Positions 7,207 through 13,598 of a stretch of DNA of 14,630 nucleotides are shown in pieces. Every line of letters begins with the position of its first letter. Within the stretch, counting starts at the first letter, position 1. The DNA is from Oscillospiraceae bacterium (lineage in GTDB: Bacteria > Bacillota > Clostridia > Oscillospirales > Oscillospiraceae), in contig WRMX01000061.1 of the NCBI GenBank assembly GCA_009776905.1, forward strand, positions 1-14,630. Reading direction: 5' to 3'. The position numbers and the translations under genes are program-made. Below the pieces are notes generated by a model. The model searched no databases. It saw only the letters and a program-made list of their open reading frames with translations, and was not told the DNA's origin.

Positions 7207-7842
7207 ATGTCTAAGATCCAAGAAGTCGCAACCGCAGTAGAAAGTGGCAAAGTCAAGCTCATCGAGGACCTCGTGCAGGCCGCGCTTGATGCAGGCGATG
7301 CCCCGGATGCCATCCTCAACGATGGCATGATCGCGGCAATGGGAATCGTTGGCGCGAAGTTCCAGGCGAACGAGATTTTCGTTCCCGAGATGCTTGTCGC
7401 CGCGAAGACAATGAAGAAGGGCGTCGAAGTCCTTCGTCCGCACCTGGCCGGCGACGCCGTCGGCAAGCATGGCAAGGTCGTCATCGGCACGGTTTCCGGC
7501 GACTTGCACGACATCGGCAAGAACCTCGTCGCTCTGATGATCGAGTCGGCGGGCTTCGAGGTCATCGACCTTGGCGTCGATGTGCCGGCCGAGAAATTCG
7601 TAGAGGCTGTCAAGGCGAACCCGACTTGCAAGATCGCCGCTGCTTCCGCGCTTCTCACGACAACGATGGATTCCATGAAGAATACCGTCAAGGCTTTGAT
7701 CGATGCCGGCTGCAAGAACCAGGTGAAGATCATGGTCGGCGGCGCTCCGATCACCCAGGATTTCGCAAATGAGATCGGCGCGGATGCGTACACTCCGGAT
7801 GCCGGCGCGGCTGCCGTCAAGGCCGTCCAGCTCGTTTCCTGA
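7207..7842 (+). CDS. Corrinoid (cobalamin-binding) methyltransferase protein, MtxC family
   Basis: A methyl-carrier protein of 211 aa with two domains. Residues 1-85 form the helical cap (B12-binding 2 type), with NEIFVPEMLVAAKTM at 55-69. Residues 88-211 form the Rossmann-like cobalamin domain. The lower-ligand motif DLHDIGKN puts the cobalt-binding His at 101 (Asp99, Gly104), and SALLTTT (147-153) and VGGAPIT (177-183) complete the B12 site. Relatives are MtbC, MttC, MtvC and MtqC, which accept methyl groups from methylamines, methoxy aromatics or betaines. The ATG at 7207 has a strong AGGAGG at 7194-7199. The open frame from 7111 is not used. It lies 126 nt after the methyltransferase gene, with a T-rich gap. 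The substrate-specific methyltransferase and the reactivating ATPase are not in the window. Confidence 0.93.
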   Translation: MSKIQEVATAVESGKVKLIEDLVQAALDAGDAPDAILNDGMIAAMGIVGAKFQANEIFVPEMLVAAKTMKKGVEVLRPHLAGDAVGKHGKVVIGTVSGDLHDIGKNLVALMIESAGFEVIDLGVDVPAEKFVEAVKANPTCKIAAASALLTTTMDSMKNTVKALIDAGCKNQVKIMVGGAPITQDFANEIGADAYTPDAGAAAVKAVQLVS

Positions 7843-7856
7843 GTCCCTACCCCTAA

Positions 7857-7940
7857 TTAGTACCTGGCGGATGCACAACACCAACAAAAAACAAGATATT
7901 TTTCAGCCCGTCAGGTACTAACACCGCGCGAAGCGCGGTG
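7857..7940 (+). terminator. Two adjacent hairpins after the corrinoid gene, likely operon end
   Basis: The first stem, TTAGTACCTG with CAGGTACTAA, encloses an A-rich loop of 45 nt. The second, CACCGCGC-gaa-GCGCGGTG, starts at the very next base. No T-run follows either, so they would have to stop transcription by another means or stabilise the mRNA end. They start 15 nt after the stop codon at 7842. Confidence 0.4.
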
Positions 7941-8063
7941 CGCCGGCGCGGAGGCTCGATTTCGCAGGCGGAATTCATTTCCGCCGTAAAGCGAAATGAG
8001 TCGTAGCGCGCGGCGTCTGGGTTGTGGGGCGGAGTCTCACGTTAGTAACTGACGCAAAGCGTG

Positions 8064-8096
8064 CCCCCGCTGCCATGGAATCCATGACAGCGGGGG
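8064..8096. terminator. GC-rich hairpin with inner CATGGA/TCCATG pairing
   Basis: CCCCCGCTG (8064-8072) pairs perfectly with CAGCGGGGG (8088-8096). Inside, CATGGA and TCCATG can extend the stem after one mismatch. No T-run follows on either strand. It lies about 150 nt before the comFB start. Confidence 0.45.
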
Positions 8097-8168
8097 TATG
8101 TTGCGAGTCGCAAGGGCGTGAATTGTAACTTCCGCTACTGAAATTGAAAATCGAATGTAAACTTCCTA

Positions 8169-8197
8169 TATACATTTTTGCTTTAATGGAGTATAAT
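8169..8197 (+). promoter_or_regulatory. Promoter of the ComFB-family gene
   Basis: TATACA at 8169-8174 (four of six matches to TTGACA), a 17-nt spacer, and a perfect TATAAT at 8192-8197. Transcription would start near 8204, giving a leader of roughly 40 nt. Confidence 0.5.
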
Positions 8198-8242
8198 AAT
8201 TACATTATAGTATTGATCCATGAGATTTGTGAGGTGCTCCGT

Positions 8243-8515
8243 ATGAAGCAATTAAGGAACTATACAGAAGAGGCAGTTAGGCTGTTTGTCGACAAATGGA
8301 TCGTCGAGGCCGACGTGTGCCAATGCGACAGCTGCAAGCTCGACGTCATGGCAATCATGCTCAACAACATGGAGCCGCATTACGTCGTCACCGATCAGGG
8401 CGCCTTGTACGCGCAGATGAGCGATTTCGATCCGCAGCACAAGGCTGATTTGATGACGAACATGGGGCTGGCCGTTCAGGTCGTAAAAAACCGGCCGAAA
8501 CACACGAGGGAGTGA
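8243..8515 (+). CDS. ComFB-family protein (late competence development protein)
   Basis: A 90-aa protein matching the ComFB family by its features: an N-terminal LRNYTEEAVRLFVDKW helix, a cysteine cluster CQCDSC (Cys26, Cys28, Cys31), the following LDVMAIMLNNMEPHYVVTD, and a short C-terminal helix. Family ComFB proteins are encoded in competence operons, occur widely outside them, and some have been reported to bind cyclic dinucleotides. The cysteines probably hold a metal. The ATG at 8243 has GAGGTG at 8231-8236, 6 nt upstream. The frame is open back to 8144, but that part includes the promoter. No competence gene is nearby, so a role in DNA uptake is not supported here, and a free-standing signalling role is only a possibility. 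Confidence 0.85.
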   Translation: MKQLRNYTEEAVRLFVDKWIVEADVCQCDSCKLDVMAIMLNNMEPHYVVTDQGALYAQMSDFDPQHKADLMTNMGLAVQVVKNRPKHTRE

Positions 8516-8528
8516 GGGCCGGGTTTTT
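8485..8528. terminator. Terminator overlapping the end of the comFB gene
   Basis: AAAAAACCGGCC at 8485-8496 pairs with GGCCGGGTTTTT at 8517-8528, with one extra G. The stem ends in a T-run on the plus strand and has an A-run on the other side, so it can work in both directions. The 5' arm lies inside the comFB coding sequence. A second small hairpin, GGGCGATT-gtt-AATCGCCC, follows at 8539-8557. Confidence 0.6.
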
Positions 8529-8575
8529 CAGAAGTTTTGGGCGATTGTTAATCGCCCGATAATCGAAATTCAATT

Positions 8576-8676
8576 GTAGGGCGCGGCATCCTTGACGCGC
8601 CGTTTGAAATGCGAAATAACGTAACAATGTCCTTATGTAGGGCGCGGCATCCTTGACGCGCCGTTTGAAATGCGAA
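8576..8676. repeat. Two identical 40-bp repeats (GTAGGGCGCGGCATCC...)
   Basis: The 40 bases at 8576-8615 are repeated exactly at 8637-8676, 61 bp apart. Each contains the inverted pair GGCGCG and CGCGCC around GCATCCTTGA. They resemble the GTAGGGGC hairpin repeats at 2509-2645 in opposite orientation. The second copy ends 4 nt before the stop codon of the minus-strand aminotransferase, so the pair fills the gap between two convergent genes. Confidence 0.9.
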
Positions 8677-8679
8677 TGC

Positions 8680-9867
8680 CTACTTGACGAACCGTTCCAG
8701 CCTGTCGAGGCCTTCCTTGATGGAATCCATCGATGCGGCATATGTCATTCGGACGAAATTGCTGCATCCGAAGCCATCGCATGACACGACGGCTACCAGC
8801 CCGCTTTCGAGGAAGGCGAGCGAAAAGTCGTCGCTGCTGTTGATGACTTTGCCGCCGAGTGTCTTCCCAATGAGCTTTTCTATGTTGATCATTACATAAA
8901 ACGCGCCTTCCGGCTTGCGGCAGCTCACGCCCTCGATCGCGTTGACGCGTTCGACGATGTAGTTGCGGCGCTGCTCGAACACATCGCGCATTGCGAGGAT
9001 GCCTTCCTGCGGGCCGTTGAGGGCTTCGACGGCCGCGAATTGCGATATTGTGCTCGGAGAGCTTGTGGAATGGCTGAGGTAATTTGACATTACTTCGGCT
9101 ATTTTTGCGTCCGAGGCAGTGTATCCGATGCGCCAGCCTGTCATTGCATATGATTTTGAGACGCCGTTGACGATGATCGTGCGCGCCTTGACGTCGTCGC
9201 CGAGCGATGCGACGCTCGTGAACTTCCGGCCATCGTAAACGAGGCCGTAGTATATTTCATCGGACAAGATATACAAATCGTTCGCGACGCATACTGCGGC
9301 AAGCGCGCGCAGTTCGTCCGCGTCGTAAAGCATTCCCGTGGGGTTCGAGGGGTTATTTAAGATGAACAGCTTGGTTTTTGCGGTGACCGCCGCCTCGAGC
9401 TGCTTGCTTGTTATTTTGAAATCGCTGGTTTCGGGCGCGTCGATTATGACGGGGACGCCGCCGCACATTCTGATGGCCTCGGCATACGTCACCCAATAGG
9501 GCGCGGGTAGGAGGACCTCGTCTCCGGGGTTGAGCAGAGTTTGCAGCGCTATGTAGATGCTGTGTTTTGCACCGCTGGCGACGACTATCTGCCCGGCGGT
9601 GTAGCTGATGCCGCAGTCCGCAAGGAGCCTGTCTGCAATGGCCTGCCGCAGCGCGGGAATGCCGTTGGAGGGGGTATATTTAGTCTGCCCGTCCTTAATC
9701 GCTTTATATGCGGCTTCCTTAATGTTGTCGGGAGTGTCGAAGTCCGGCTCGCCTGCGCCGAAGCCAACGACGTCCTTTCCATCTGCTTTCATCTGCTTGA
9801 ACAGTGCGTCGACCTTGAGCGTCGTGGATGCCTGCACTGCCGCCGCGACTTTTGATATTTCTTTCAT
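8680..9867 (-). CDS. aspB: PLP-dependent aspartate aminotransferase (class I)
   Basis: A cytoplasmic 395-aa fold-type I enzyme that most likely exchanges amino groups between aspartate and 2-oxoglutarate. It resembles Bacillus AspB from the N-terminus (GFGAGEPDFDTP, residues 36-47) through TKYTPSNG (62-69). PLP-site motifs are NNPSNPTG (171-178), SDEIYYGLVYDG (202-213, Asp203), VSKSYAMTGWRIG (236-248, Lys238 as Schiff base, Arg246) and a C-terminal FVRMTYA with the carboxylate-binding Arg. Two ATGs lie close together: 9867 has GGGG 8 nt upstream, while 9873 has it only 2 nt away, so 9867 is preferred. The frame runs open further upstream into the promoter, which is not coding. Close relatives act on other amino acids, so the substrate is likely but not proven. 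Confidence 0.9.
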   Translation of the reverse strand: MKEISKVAAAVQASTTLKVDALFKQMKADGKDVVGFGAGEPDFDTPDNIKEAAYKAIKDGQTKYTPSNGIPALRQAIADRLLADCGISYTAGQIVVASGAKHSIYIALQTLLNPGDEVLLPAPYWVTYAEAIRMCGGVPVIIDAPETSDFKITSKQLEAAVTAKTKLFILNNPSNPTGMLYDADELRALAAVCVANDLYILSDEIYYGLVYDGRKFTSVASLGDDVKARTIIVNGVSKSYAMTGWRIGYTASDAKIAEVMSNYLSHSTSSPSTISQFAAVEALNGPQEGILAMRDVFEQRRNYIVERVNAIEGVSCRKPEGAFYVMINIEKLIGKTLGGKVINSSDDFSLAFLESGLVAVVSCDGFGCSNFVRMTYAASMDSIKEGLDRLERFVK

Positions 9868-9897
9868 TTTCATATCCCCTTTTGCAAGTTTGGAGTC

Positions 9898-9926
9898 ATT
9901 ATAATGCATAATTCGTTGAAAATCAA
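9898..9926 (-). promoter_or_regulatory. Promoter of the aspartate aminotransferase gene
   Basis: Read on the minus strand, TTGATT (9926-9921), a 17-nt spacer and a perfect TATAAT (9903-9898) lie about 30 nt before the start codon. The same -35 hexamer occurs in the DUF169 promoter. Confidence 0.6.
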
Positions 9927-9989
9927 GTGTAATCTGTTGAAATTTGCAACAAAAATGCATTTAGAATTACAGATGGGCCGCCGTCGAGT

Positions 9990-10073
9990 GTCATTCTGAG
10001 GGAGCTTGCGACCGAAAAATCTTATTCTGTCGAAAACGGAATGTAAAGATCCTTCGCTACGCTCAGGATGACA
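9990..10073. repeat. Palindromic intergenic repeat, TGTCATTCTGAG type, copy 1
   Basis: An 84-bp element with ends TGTCATTCTGAG (9990) and CTCAGGATGACA (ending 10073), complementary except for one position. It contains AAGATCCTTCGCTACG. It lies between the ribU stop and the aminotransferase promoter. Repeats with this core are common in gut Bacillota genomes. It could form a hairpin that ends the ribU transcript. Confidence 0.85.
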
Positions 10074-10086
10074 ACGGGTGCTTCGC

Positions 10087-10746
10087 TCAAATGATGCCTT
10101 GCCAGGAGAGGATGAGCAACACGCACGTGATGATGACGAGCGCCGAGACCAGAATGACTCCGATGTTGACTTTAGCTTTTGCGGCTGCAGGGGCGGGCGC
10201 GGCGGGGAGGAGCTGGGACTTGCTCAGGGCGGCCCTGACGGGTTTATAAAGGAGCATGGTGATGGCCGCGCTCAGGCCGTATTTAAGCAGGTTGAACGGC
10301 AGGAAGACCGACGCGAGCATGGGAATGACGGCCTCCCGAGTTATATATGACGTGTATATTGGGACTATAAGGTAGTTCCAAAGCAGCATGACGGGAACCG
10401 TGATGACAATGCCGCAGACCAGGCCCGTCGCTGCGCCGGGCAGTTTGTGCCATTTTTTGTAGACGAAGGCTGCCGTGCATGCAAACGTGCACGACGACAG
10501 GGCGTTCATGATGGCGCCGTAGATGCCGGTTTCGCTGACGGTGACCATTTCGACCAGCGCGACCACCACGGACATGGCCAGCGCGGACAAAGGGCCGAAC
10601 AAGAATCCGCCGATTGCGATTATGACATCTTTGGGCTCATACTTCAAGAAAAGAACCACGGGGATGCGTATGAACACCATTACAATGTATGCCATTGCGC
10701 TGAGTATTGCGAGCGTTACCAGTTTTCTGACTTTTTCCGACCTCAT
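10087..10746 (-). CDS. ribU: ECF transporter S component, RibU-like (riboflavin)
   Basis: A membrane substrate-binding subunit that captures riboflavin and works with a shared EcfA/EcfA'/EcfT module encoded elsewhere. The 219-aa protein has six predicted membrane segments in residues 8-170 with family motifs FLKYEPKDVIIAIGGFLFGP (33-52), SETGIYGAIMN (71-81) and FLPFNLLKYGLSAA (148-161). After residue 174 there is an Ala/Pro linker (LLPAAPAPAAAKAK, 179-192) and an extra hydrophobic stretch at 194-215, beyond the usual S-component fold. ATG 10746 is chosen because AAGGAGGC lies at 10760-10753. Riboflavin specificity is supported by the FMN riboswitch upstream on the same strand. A palindromic repeat separates the riboswitch terminator from the gene. 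Confidence 0.85.
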   Translation of the reverse strand: MRSEKVRKLVTLAILSAMAYIVMVFIRIPVVLFLKYEPKDVIIAIGGFLFGPLSALAMSVVVALVEMVTVSETGIYGAIMNALSSCTFACTAAFVYKKWHKLPGAATGLVCGIVITVPVMLLWNYLIVPIYTSYITREAVIPMLASVFLPFNLLKYGLSAAITMLLYKPVRAALSKSQLLPAAPAPAAAKAKVNIGVILVSALVIITCVLLILSWQGII

Positions 10747-10763
10747 TTTTTTGCCTCCTTTAA

Positions 10764-10926
10764 TTTTGGAGCGACCTCGTAAACTCAAAAGCTTTGAAAC
10801 ACCTGTCATTCTGAACGAAGCGAAGAATCTTTACCTCTATTATTTCGTAAGTGTTCAGACAAGATCCTTCGCTATCGCTCAGGATGACAATGGGAGTTTT
10901 CGAGGTTACTTTTTGGAGCGACCTCG
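10764..10926. repeat. Palindromic element copy 2 with 16-bp flanking direct repeats, inside the ribU leader
   Basis: An inner palindrome runs from TGTCATTCTGA (10804) to TCAGGATGACA (ending 10889). An outer inverted pair, ACCTCGTAAACTC (10774-10786) and GAGTTTTCGAGGT (10894-10906), matches at 12 of 13 positions. The 16 bases TTTTGGAGCGACCTCG occur at 10764-10779 and again at 10911-10926. Together they look like an inserted MITE-like palindrome with flanking duplication. Confidence 0.8.
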
Positions 10927-10968
10927 CTCTCGCCTGAATTATTCGCTGCATTCAAGGCCACTCTGATG

Positions 10969-11005
10969 AAAAAAACACCCGAAGAGAGCGTTCTTCGGGT
11001 GTTTT
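10969..11005 (-). terminator. Intrinsic terminator of the FMN riboswitch
   Basis: On the minus strand a 14-bp stem (AAAACACCCGAAGA 10972-10985 with TCTTCGGGTGTTTT 10992-11005 in plus-strand letters) with a 6-nt loop is followed by seven T (10975-10969). It lies about 50 nt downstream of the riboswitch and over 200 nt before ribU, as expected for the expression platform of a riboswitch that switches transcription off when FMN is bound. Confidence 0.85.
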
Positions 11006-11056
11006 CACATGCAATCGCCCGGACATGCCATGCGGGCGCGCCGCATCAGGCTGTAT

Positions 11057-11171
11057 CCGATCTTCTCCCATCCAGACTATGACTGTCGGTATTGGAATTT
11101 CACCAATTCAACGCTTTCGCGCTCGCGGACTATACCGCCGGAGGGGAATTTCACCCCACCCCGAAGATGCG
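11057..11171 (-). promoter_or_regulatory. FMN riboswitch (RFN element)
   Basis: Read on the minus strand this carries the RFN landmarks in order: GCATCTTCGGGG at the 5' end, GGGTGAAATTCCC, CCGGCGGTA, a variable stem, TGGTGAAATTCCA, CCGACAGTCATAGTCTGGAT, and GGGAGAAGATC, which closes helix P1 with the 5' end. The RNA binds FMN and controls downstream riboflavin genes. A terminator and the ribU-like gene follow on the same strand. I am confident of the family because of the order and spacing of conserved blocks. Confidence 0.95.
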
Positions 11172-11190
11172 TCTATTCATTTATGGGAGT

Positions 11191-11219
11191 ACAATAGCAT
11201 ATCGTTGTCAATTTGTAAA
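11191..11219 (-). promoter_or_regulatory. Promoter for the FMN riboswitch-ribU transcript
   Basis: On the minus strand TTTACA (11219-11214) is followed by 17 nt and TATTGT (11196-11191), preceded by TGC as in extended -10 elements. This places transcription start about 12 nt before the riboswitch 5' end. Confidence 0.55.
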
Positions 11220-11230
11220 GCGGTTTTTTC

Positions 11231-11258
11231 TTGATTTTTCATTTTTTCGGCATATAAT
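11231..11258 (+). promoter_or_regulatory. Promoter of the DUF169 gene
   Basis: TTGATT at 11231-11236, a 16-nt spacer and a perfect TATAAT at 11253-11258. It is divergent from the ribU promoter, and the two -35 boxes are only 11 nt apart, so they could influence each other. Confidence 0.6.
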
Positions 11259-11291
11259 AATCAGATAATGCGAGAAGGGGCGTGAGCATCT

Positions 11292-12089
11292 ATGGGAGAC
11301 AAAAGGAAACAAAACGCGGAGCATAGCAGCGTGCTCCACAGCACGCTTGGAGGGCTGCAGACCGAACCCATCGCCGTCAAGCTGATCGAGAATGAAAGTG
11401 AGATTCCTGACGGAGCCGTAAGGCCGTTCCGCGACTACGGAACGCACATGGCAATGTGCCAGGCGTTCGCTCTTGTGAGGCGCGAGCGCCGTACAATCTA
11501 TTGCGACAGGGAGGGCGAATGGTGCTGGGCGCCGCTCGTGGCATTCGGATTGTGCGAAAGCGACGAAGGGACGGAGGCGTTCGACATTCTCACGAGCGTC
11601 GTCGGCGTGAGGGACAAGGACGCTGCGGCGAAGTTTTTCGCCAACTTCCCGAGGCTTCCTTATGGAAAGTACGCCGGAGTTCTGCTCGCGCCGCTTAGCG
11701 ATTGCGGTTTCGAGCCTGATGTGACGCTCATATACTTTGATAATAATTCGCAATTGCGCGGCGCAGCGCTGGCGGTGAAGAGCAGAACCGGAAGCTTGAT
11801 TTCAACGCAGCTCGACGCGATCGATTCTTGCGCATATGCCTGTGTCGCGACGATCAACAGCGGCGAATACCGCGTGACCATCCCCGATATCGGAGAGCAT
11901 GAGCGCGCCATGGCGGGCGAGAACGAGATTATCTTGTCGGTGCCGCATGGAAAGCTTGCGGAGCTTACAGAATCTTTGTCCGTGCTCGACAGCTCCGGGA
12001 TGGGCTTTGCCAACTGGAAGCGCGTTATGACATATGATTTCCAACGGCCGAAGTTCTATGACGATGTGTTCAGGACGTGGGGGTTGTGA
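11292..12089 (+). CDS. DUF169 family protein
   Basis: A 265-aa protein recognised as DUF169 by its general plan: an N-terminal PIAVKLIENESEIPD segment (26-40), MCQAFALVRRERRTIYCDREGEWCWAPLVAFGL with cysteines at 56, 71, 78 and 88, a middle LAPLSDCGFEPDVTLIYFDN, and a C-terminal EHERAMAGENEIILSVP. The family has no settled function. The conserved cysteines suggest a metal or redox site, which is inference. There is no signal peptide or membrane segment. ATG 11292 has GAAGGGG at 11274-11280 and a clear promoter upstream. A GTG at 11282 is out of frame. The gene is probably transcribed alone, since 190 nt separate it from the next gene. Confidence 0.8.
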   Translation: MGDKRKQNAEHSSVLHSTLGGLQTEPIAVKLIENESEIPDGAVRPFRDYGTHMAMCQAFALVRRERRTIYCDREGEWCWAPLVAFGLCESDEGTEAFDILTSVVGVRDKDAAAKFFANFPRLPYGKYAGVLLAPLSDCGFEPDVTLIYFDNNSQLRGAALAVKSRTGSLISTQLDAIDSCAYACVATINSGEYRVTIPDIGEHERAMAGENEIILSVPHGKLAELTESLSVLDSSGMGFANWKRVMTYDFQRPKFYDDVFRTWGL

Positions 12090-12279
12090 TTATTGAATGA
12101 TGGTCTCTGCGTTATCATCATATTTGCATTTTTTGCACATCGTCTTGCTCCCGGCTGCGCAGGAACCGTAAGCATGATAAATTTAAATCTCAATGCCTGA
12201 CCTTGCGCTCGGCGTCAGGGCTGTGGGGGCGGGGTTCTCACGTTGGGCAATGAATCTTGATTCCGGGAGGAGTATTCGC

Positions 12280-13485
12280 ATGAAGTATGATTTTGAAACT
12301 GTCCTTGACAGGAGCGGCTCGGGGTCGATCAAATGGGCGGAAATGAGGGAGCTGAACCCTGACTTGCCGCCCGGGATCATTCCGTTCTCGGTCGCGGACA
12401 TGGAACTGAAAAACGCGCCTGAGATCATGCGCGGGCTTCGGGAGTATTTGGATGAGAATAAGATTTCTCTGGGGTACACTTTCCGCACCCAAGGCTATCT
12501 CGACGCCGTGTCCGGCTGGATGAAGCGGCGGCACGGATGGGACGTCGATATGGATTGGCTCGTGATGAGCCCCGGGGTCGTCACCGCTTTGTATTGCGCG
12601 GTCAGGGCGTATACGGAGCCGGGAGAGGGCGTCATTATTTTCACGCCCGTGTATTATCCATTCATGTCTTCTATCTCGCAGAGCGGGAGGGTTGTCGTCG
12701 ACGTGCCGCTGGTCATTGCCGACGACAGGTATGAGATCGATTGGGACGGCTTTGAGGCAGCGGCACGCGATGCTGGAAACAAGCTGTTGATTTTTTGCAG
12801 CCCGCACAATCCGGTGGGGCGTGTGTGGACCCGTGAGGAACTGGCCAGGCTGTCCGATATTTGCCTCAATAATAATGTCTTTGTCATATCGGACGAGATC
12901 CATAATGATTTGGTCATGCCGGGACACAAGCATACGATATTTTCAAAGCTTTCGGACGCCGCCGCGAATAATTCGTTGATATGCTCATCGCCTTCAAAGA
13001 CTTTTTCGCTTGCCGGGCTGCAAACTTCAAATTTGTTCGTCCCGGACGCCGCTCGGCGGAAACAGCTCCAAAAGGAGATGTCGATGTTTGCGCTGCATAC
13101 CTTAAACGCCGTCGGCATCAAGGCTTGTGAGATTGCGTATAACGAATGCGAGGAGTGGCTGGACCAGGCAATTGGGCTGATCGAACGCAACGCGCGATTC
13201 GTCAATGAGTTCATGATGAGGCATATTCCGCGCATCAAGGTTTTTCCGCTCGAGGGCACGTATCTCCAATGGTGGGATTGCAGGGAATTGTTTGACGATC
13301 ATTTGGAGATGGAGAGCTTCATGCAGAAGCGCGCGTTTTTGTTCCTGGACGAGGGGTATATATTTGGGGATGCGGGGCGCGGGTTTGAGCGCATAAACCT
13401 TGCTTGCCCGACGAGCGCGCTGGAAGAGGCGCTGGGGAGGCTGGCCTCTGCGCTGGGAACGGCGTCATCTGCGGGGCGAAGGTAA
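12280..13485 (+). CDS. MalY/PatB-family PLP-dependent C-S lyase / aminotransferase
   Basis: A 401-aa cytoplasmic fold-type I PLP enzyme. MalY/PatB members cleave cystathionine or other cysteine-S-conjugates. Motifs are PFSVADMEL (35-43), LGYT (64-67), SPGVVTALY (97-105), TPVYYPF (122-128), CSPHNPVGRVW (173-183), SDEIHNDL (204-211) and SSPSKTFSLAGLQTSN (236-251), with Lys240 as the Schiff-base lysine. ATG 12280 is chosen for GGGAGGAG at 12265-12272. The frame is open to an ATG at 12193, but that stretch covers a dispersed intergenic motif. The last residues and stop codon run into a half copy of the TGTCATTCTGA repeat, so the C-terminal tail (SSAGRR) is probably repeat-derived. Aminotransferase activity is also possible. 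Confidence 0.9.
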   Translation: MKYDFETVLDRSGSGSIKWAEMRELNPDLPPGIIPFSVADMELKNAPEIMRGLREYLDENKISLGYTFRTQGYLDAVSGWMKRRHGWDVDMDWLVMSPGVVTALYCAVRAYTEPGEGVIIFTPVYYPFMSSISQSGRVVVDVPLVIADDRYEIDWDGFEAAARDAGNKLLIFCSPHNPVGRVWTREELARLSDICLNNNVFVISDEIHNDLVMPGHKHTIFSKLSDAAANNSLICSSPSKTFSLAGLQTSNLFVPDAARRKQLQKEMSMFALHTLNAVGIKACEIAYNECEEWLDQAIGLIERNARFVNEFMMRHIPRIKVFPLEGTYLQWWDCRELFDDHLEMESFMQKRAFLFLDEGYIFGDAGRGFERINLACPTSALEEALGRLASALGTASSAGRR

Positions 13486-13513
13486 AGATTCTTCGCTGCG
13501 TTCAGAATGACAC
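13481..13513. repeat. Half copy of the palindromic repeat overlapping the MalY stop codon
   Basis: AAAGATTCTTCGCTGCG and TTCAGAATGACA together match one arm of the elements at 9990 and 10804. The TAA stop of the MalY-type gene (13483-13485) lies within it. The opposite arm is not seen nearby. Confidence 0.75.
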
Positions 13514-13598
13514 GGATGTGGACGGGGTCATGTTCGCATCGTCGCGATACGATAATCTGTCAGTCAATATGACATTATTATGGGGAAGAGGTTTATAT

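Larger units (their letters stand above)
7843..8242. other. Gene-free structured region between the corrinoid gene and comFB
   Basis: No convincing gene is present. The region holds several perfect inverted repeats in a row: TTAGTACCTG (7857-7866) with CAGGTACTAA (7912-7921), CACCGCGC-gaa-GCGCGGTG (7922-7940), and a nested pair ATTTCGC (7959-7965) with GCGAAAT (7991-7997) enclosing GGCGGAA (7967-7973) with TTCCGCC (7979-7985). It also has CCCCCGCTG (8064-8072) with CAGCGGGGG (8088-8096). It ends in an AT-rich promoter-like part. The hairpins may end the operon or form a small RNA. I recognise no known RNA family. Confidence 0.6.

Noticed and set aside
6262..7842. Naming the pair acsE/acsD or mtgA/mtgC
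   Set aside because: The folate and cobalamin residues fit all these families and the deciding neighbours are not in the window.
12193..12279. Upstream extension of the MalY-type gene
   Set aside because: GGGAGGAG precedes 12280, and the extension covers a dispersed intergenic motif.
13404..13598. Upstream extension of the C_GCAxxG_C_C gene
   Set aside because: It overlaps the MalY gene and its repeat-containing 3' end; a good ribosome binding site precedes 13599.
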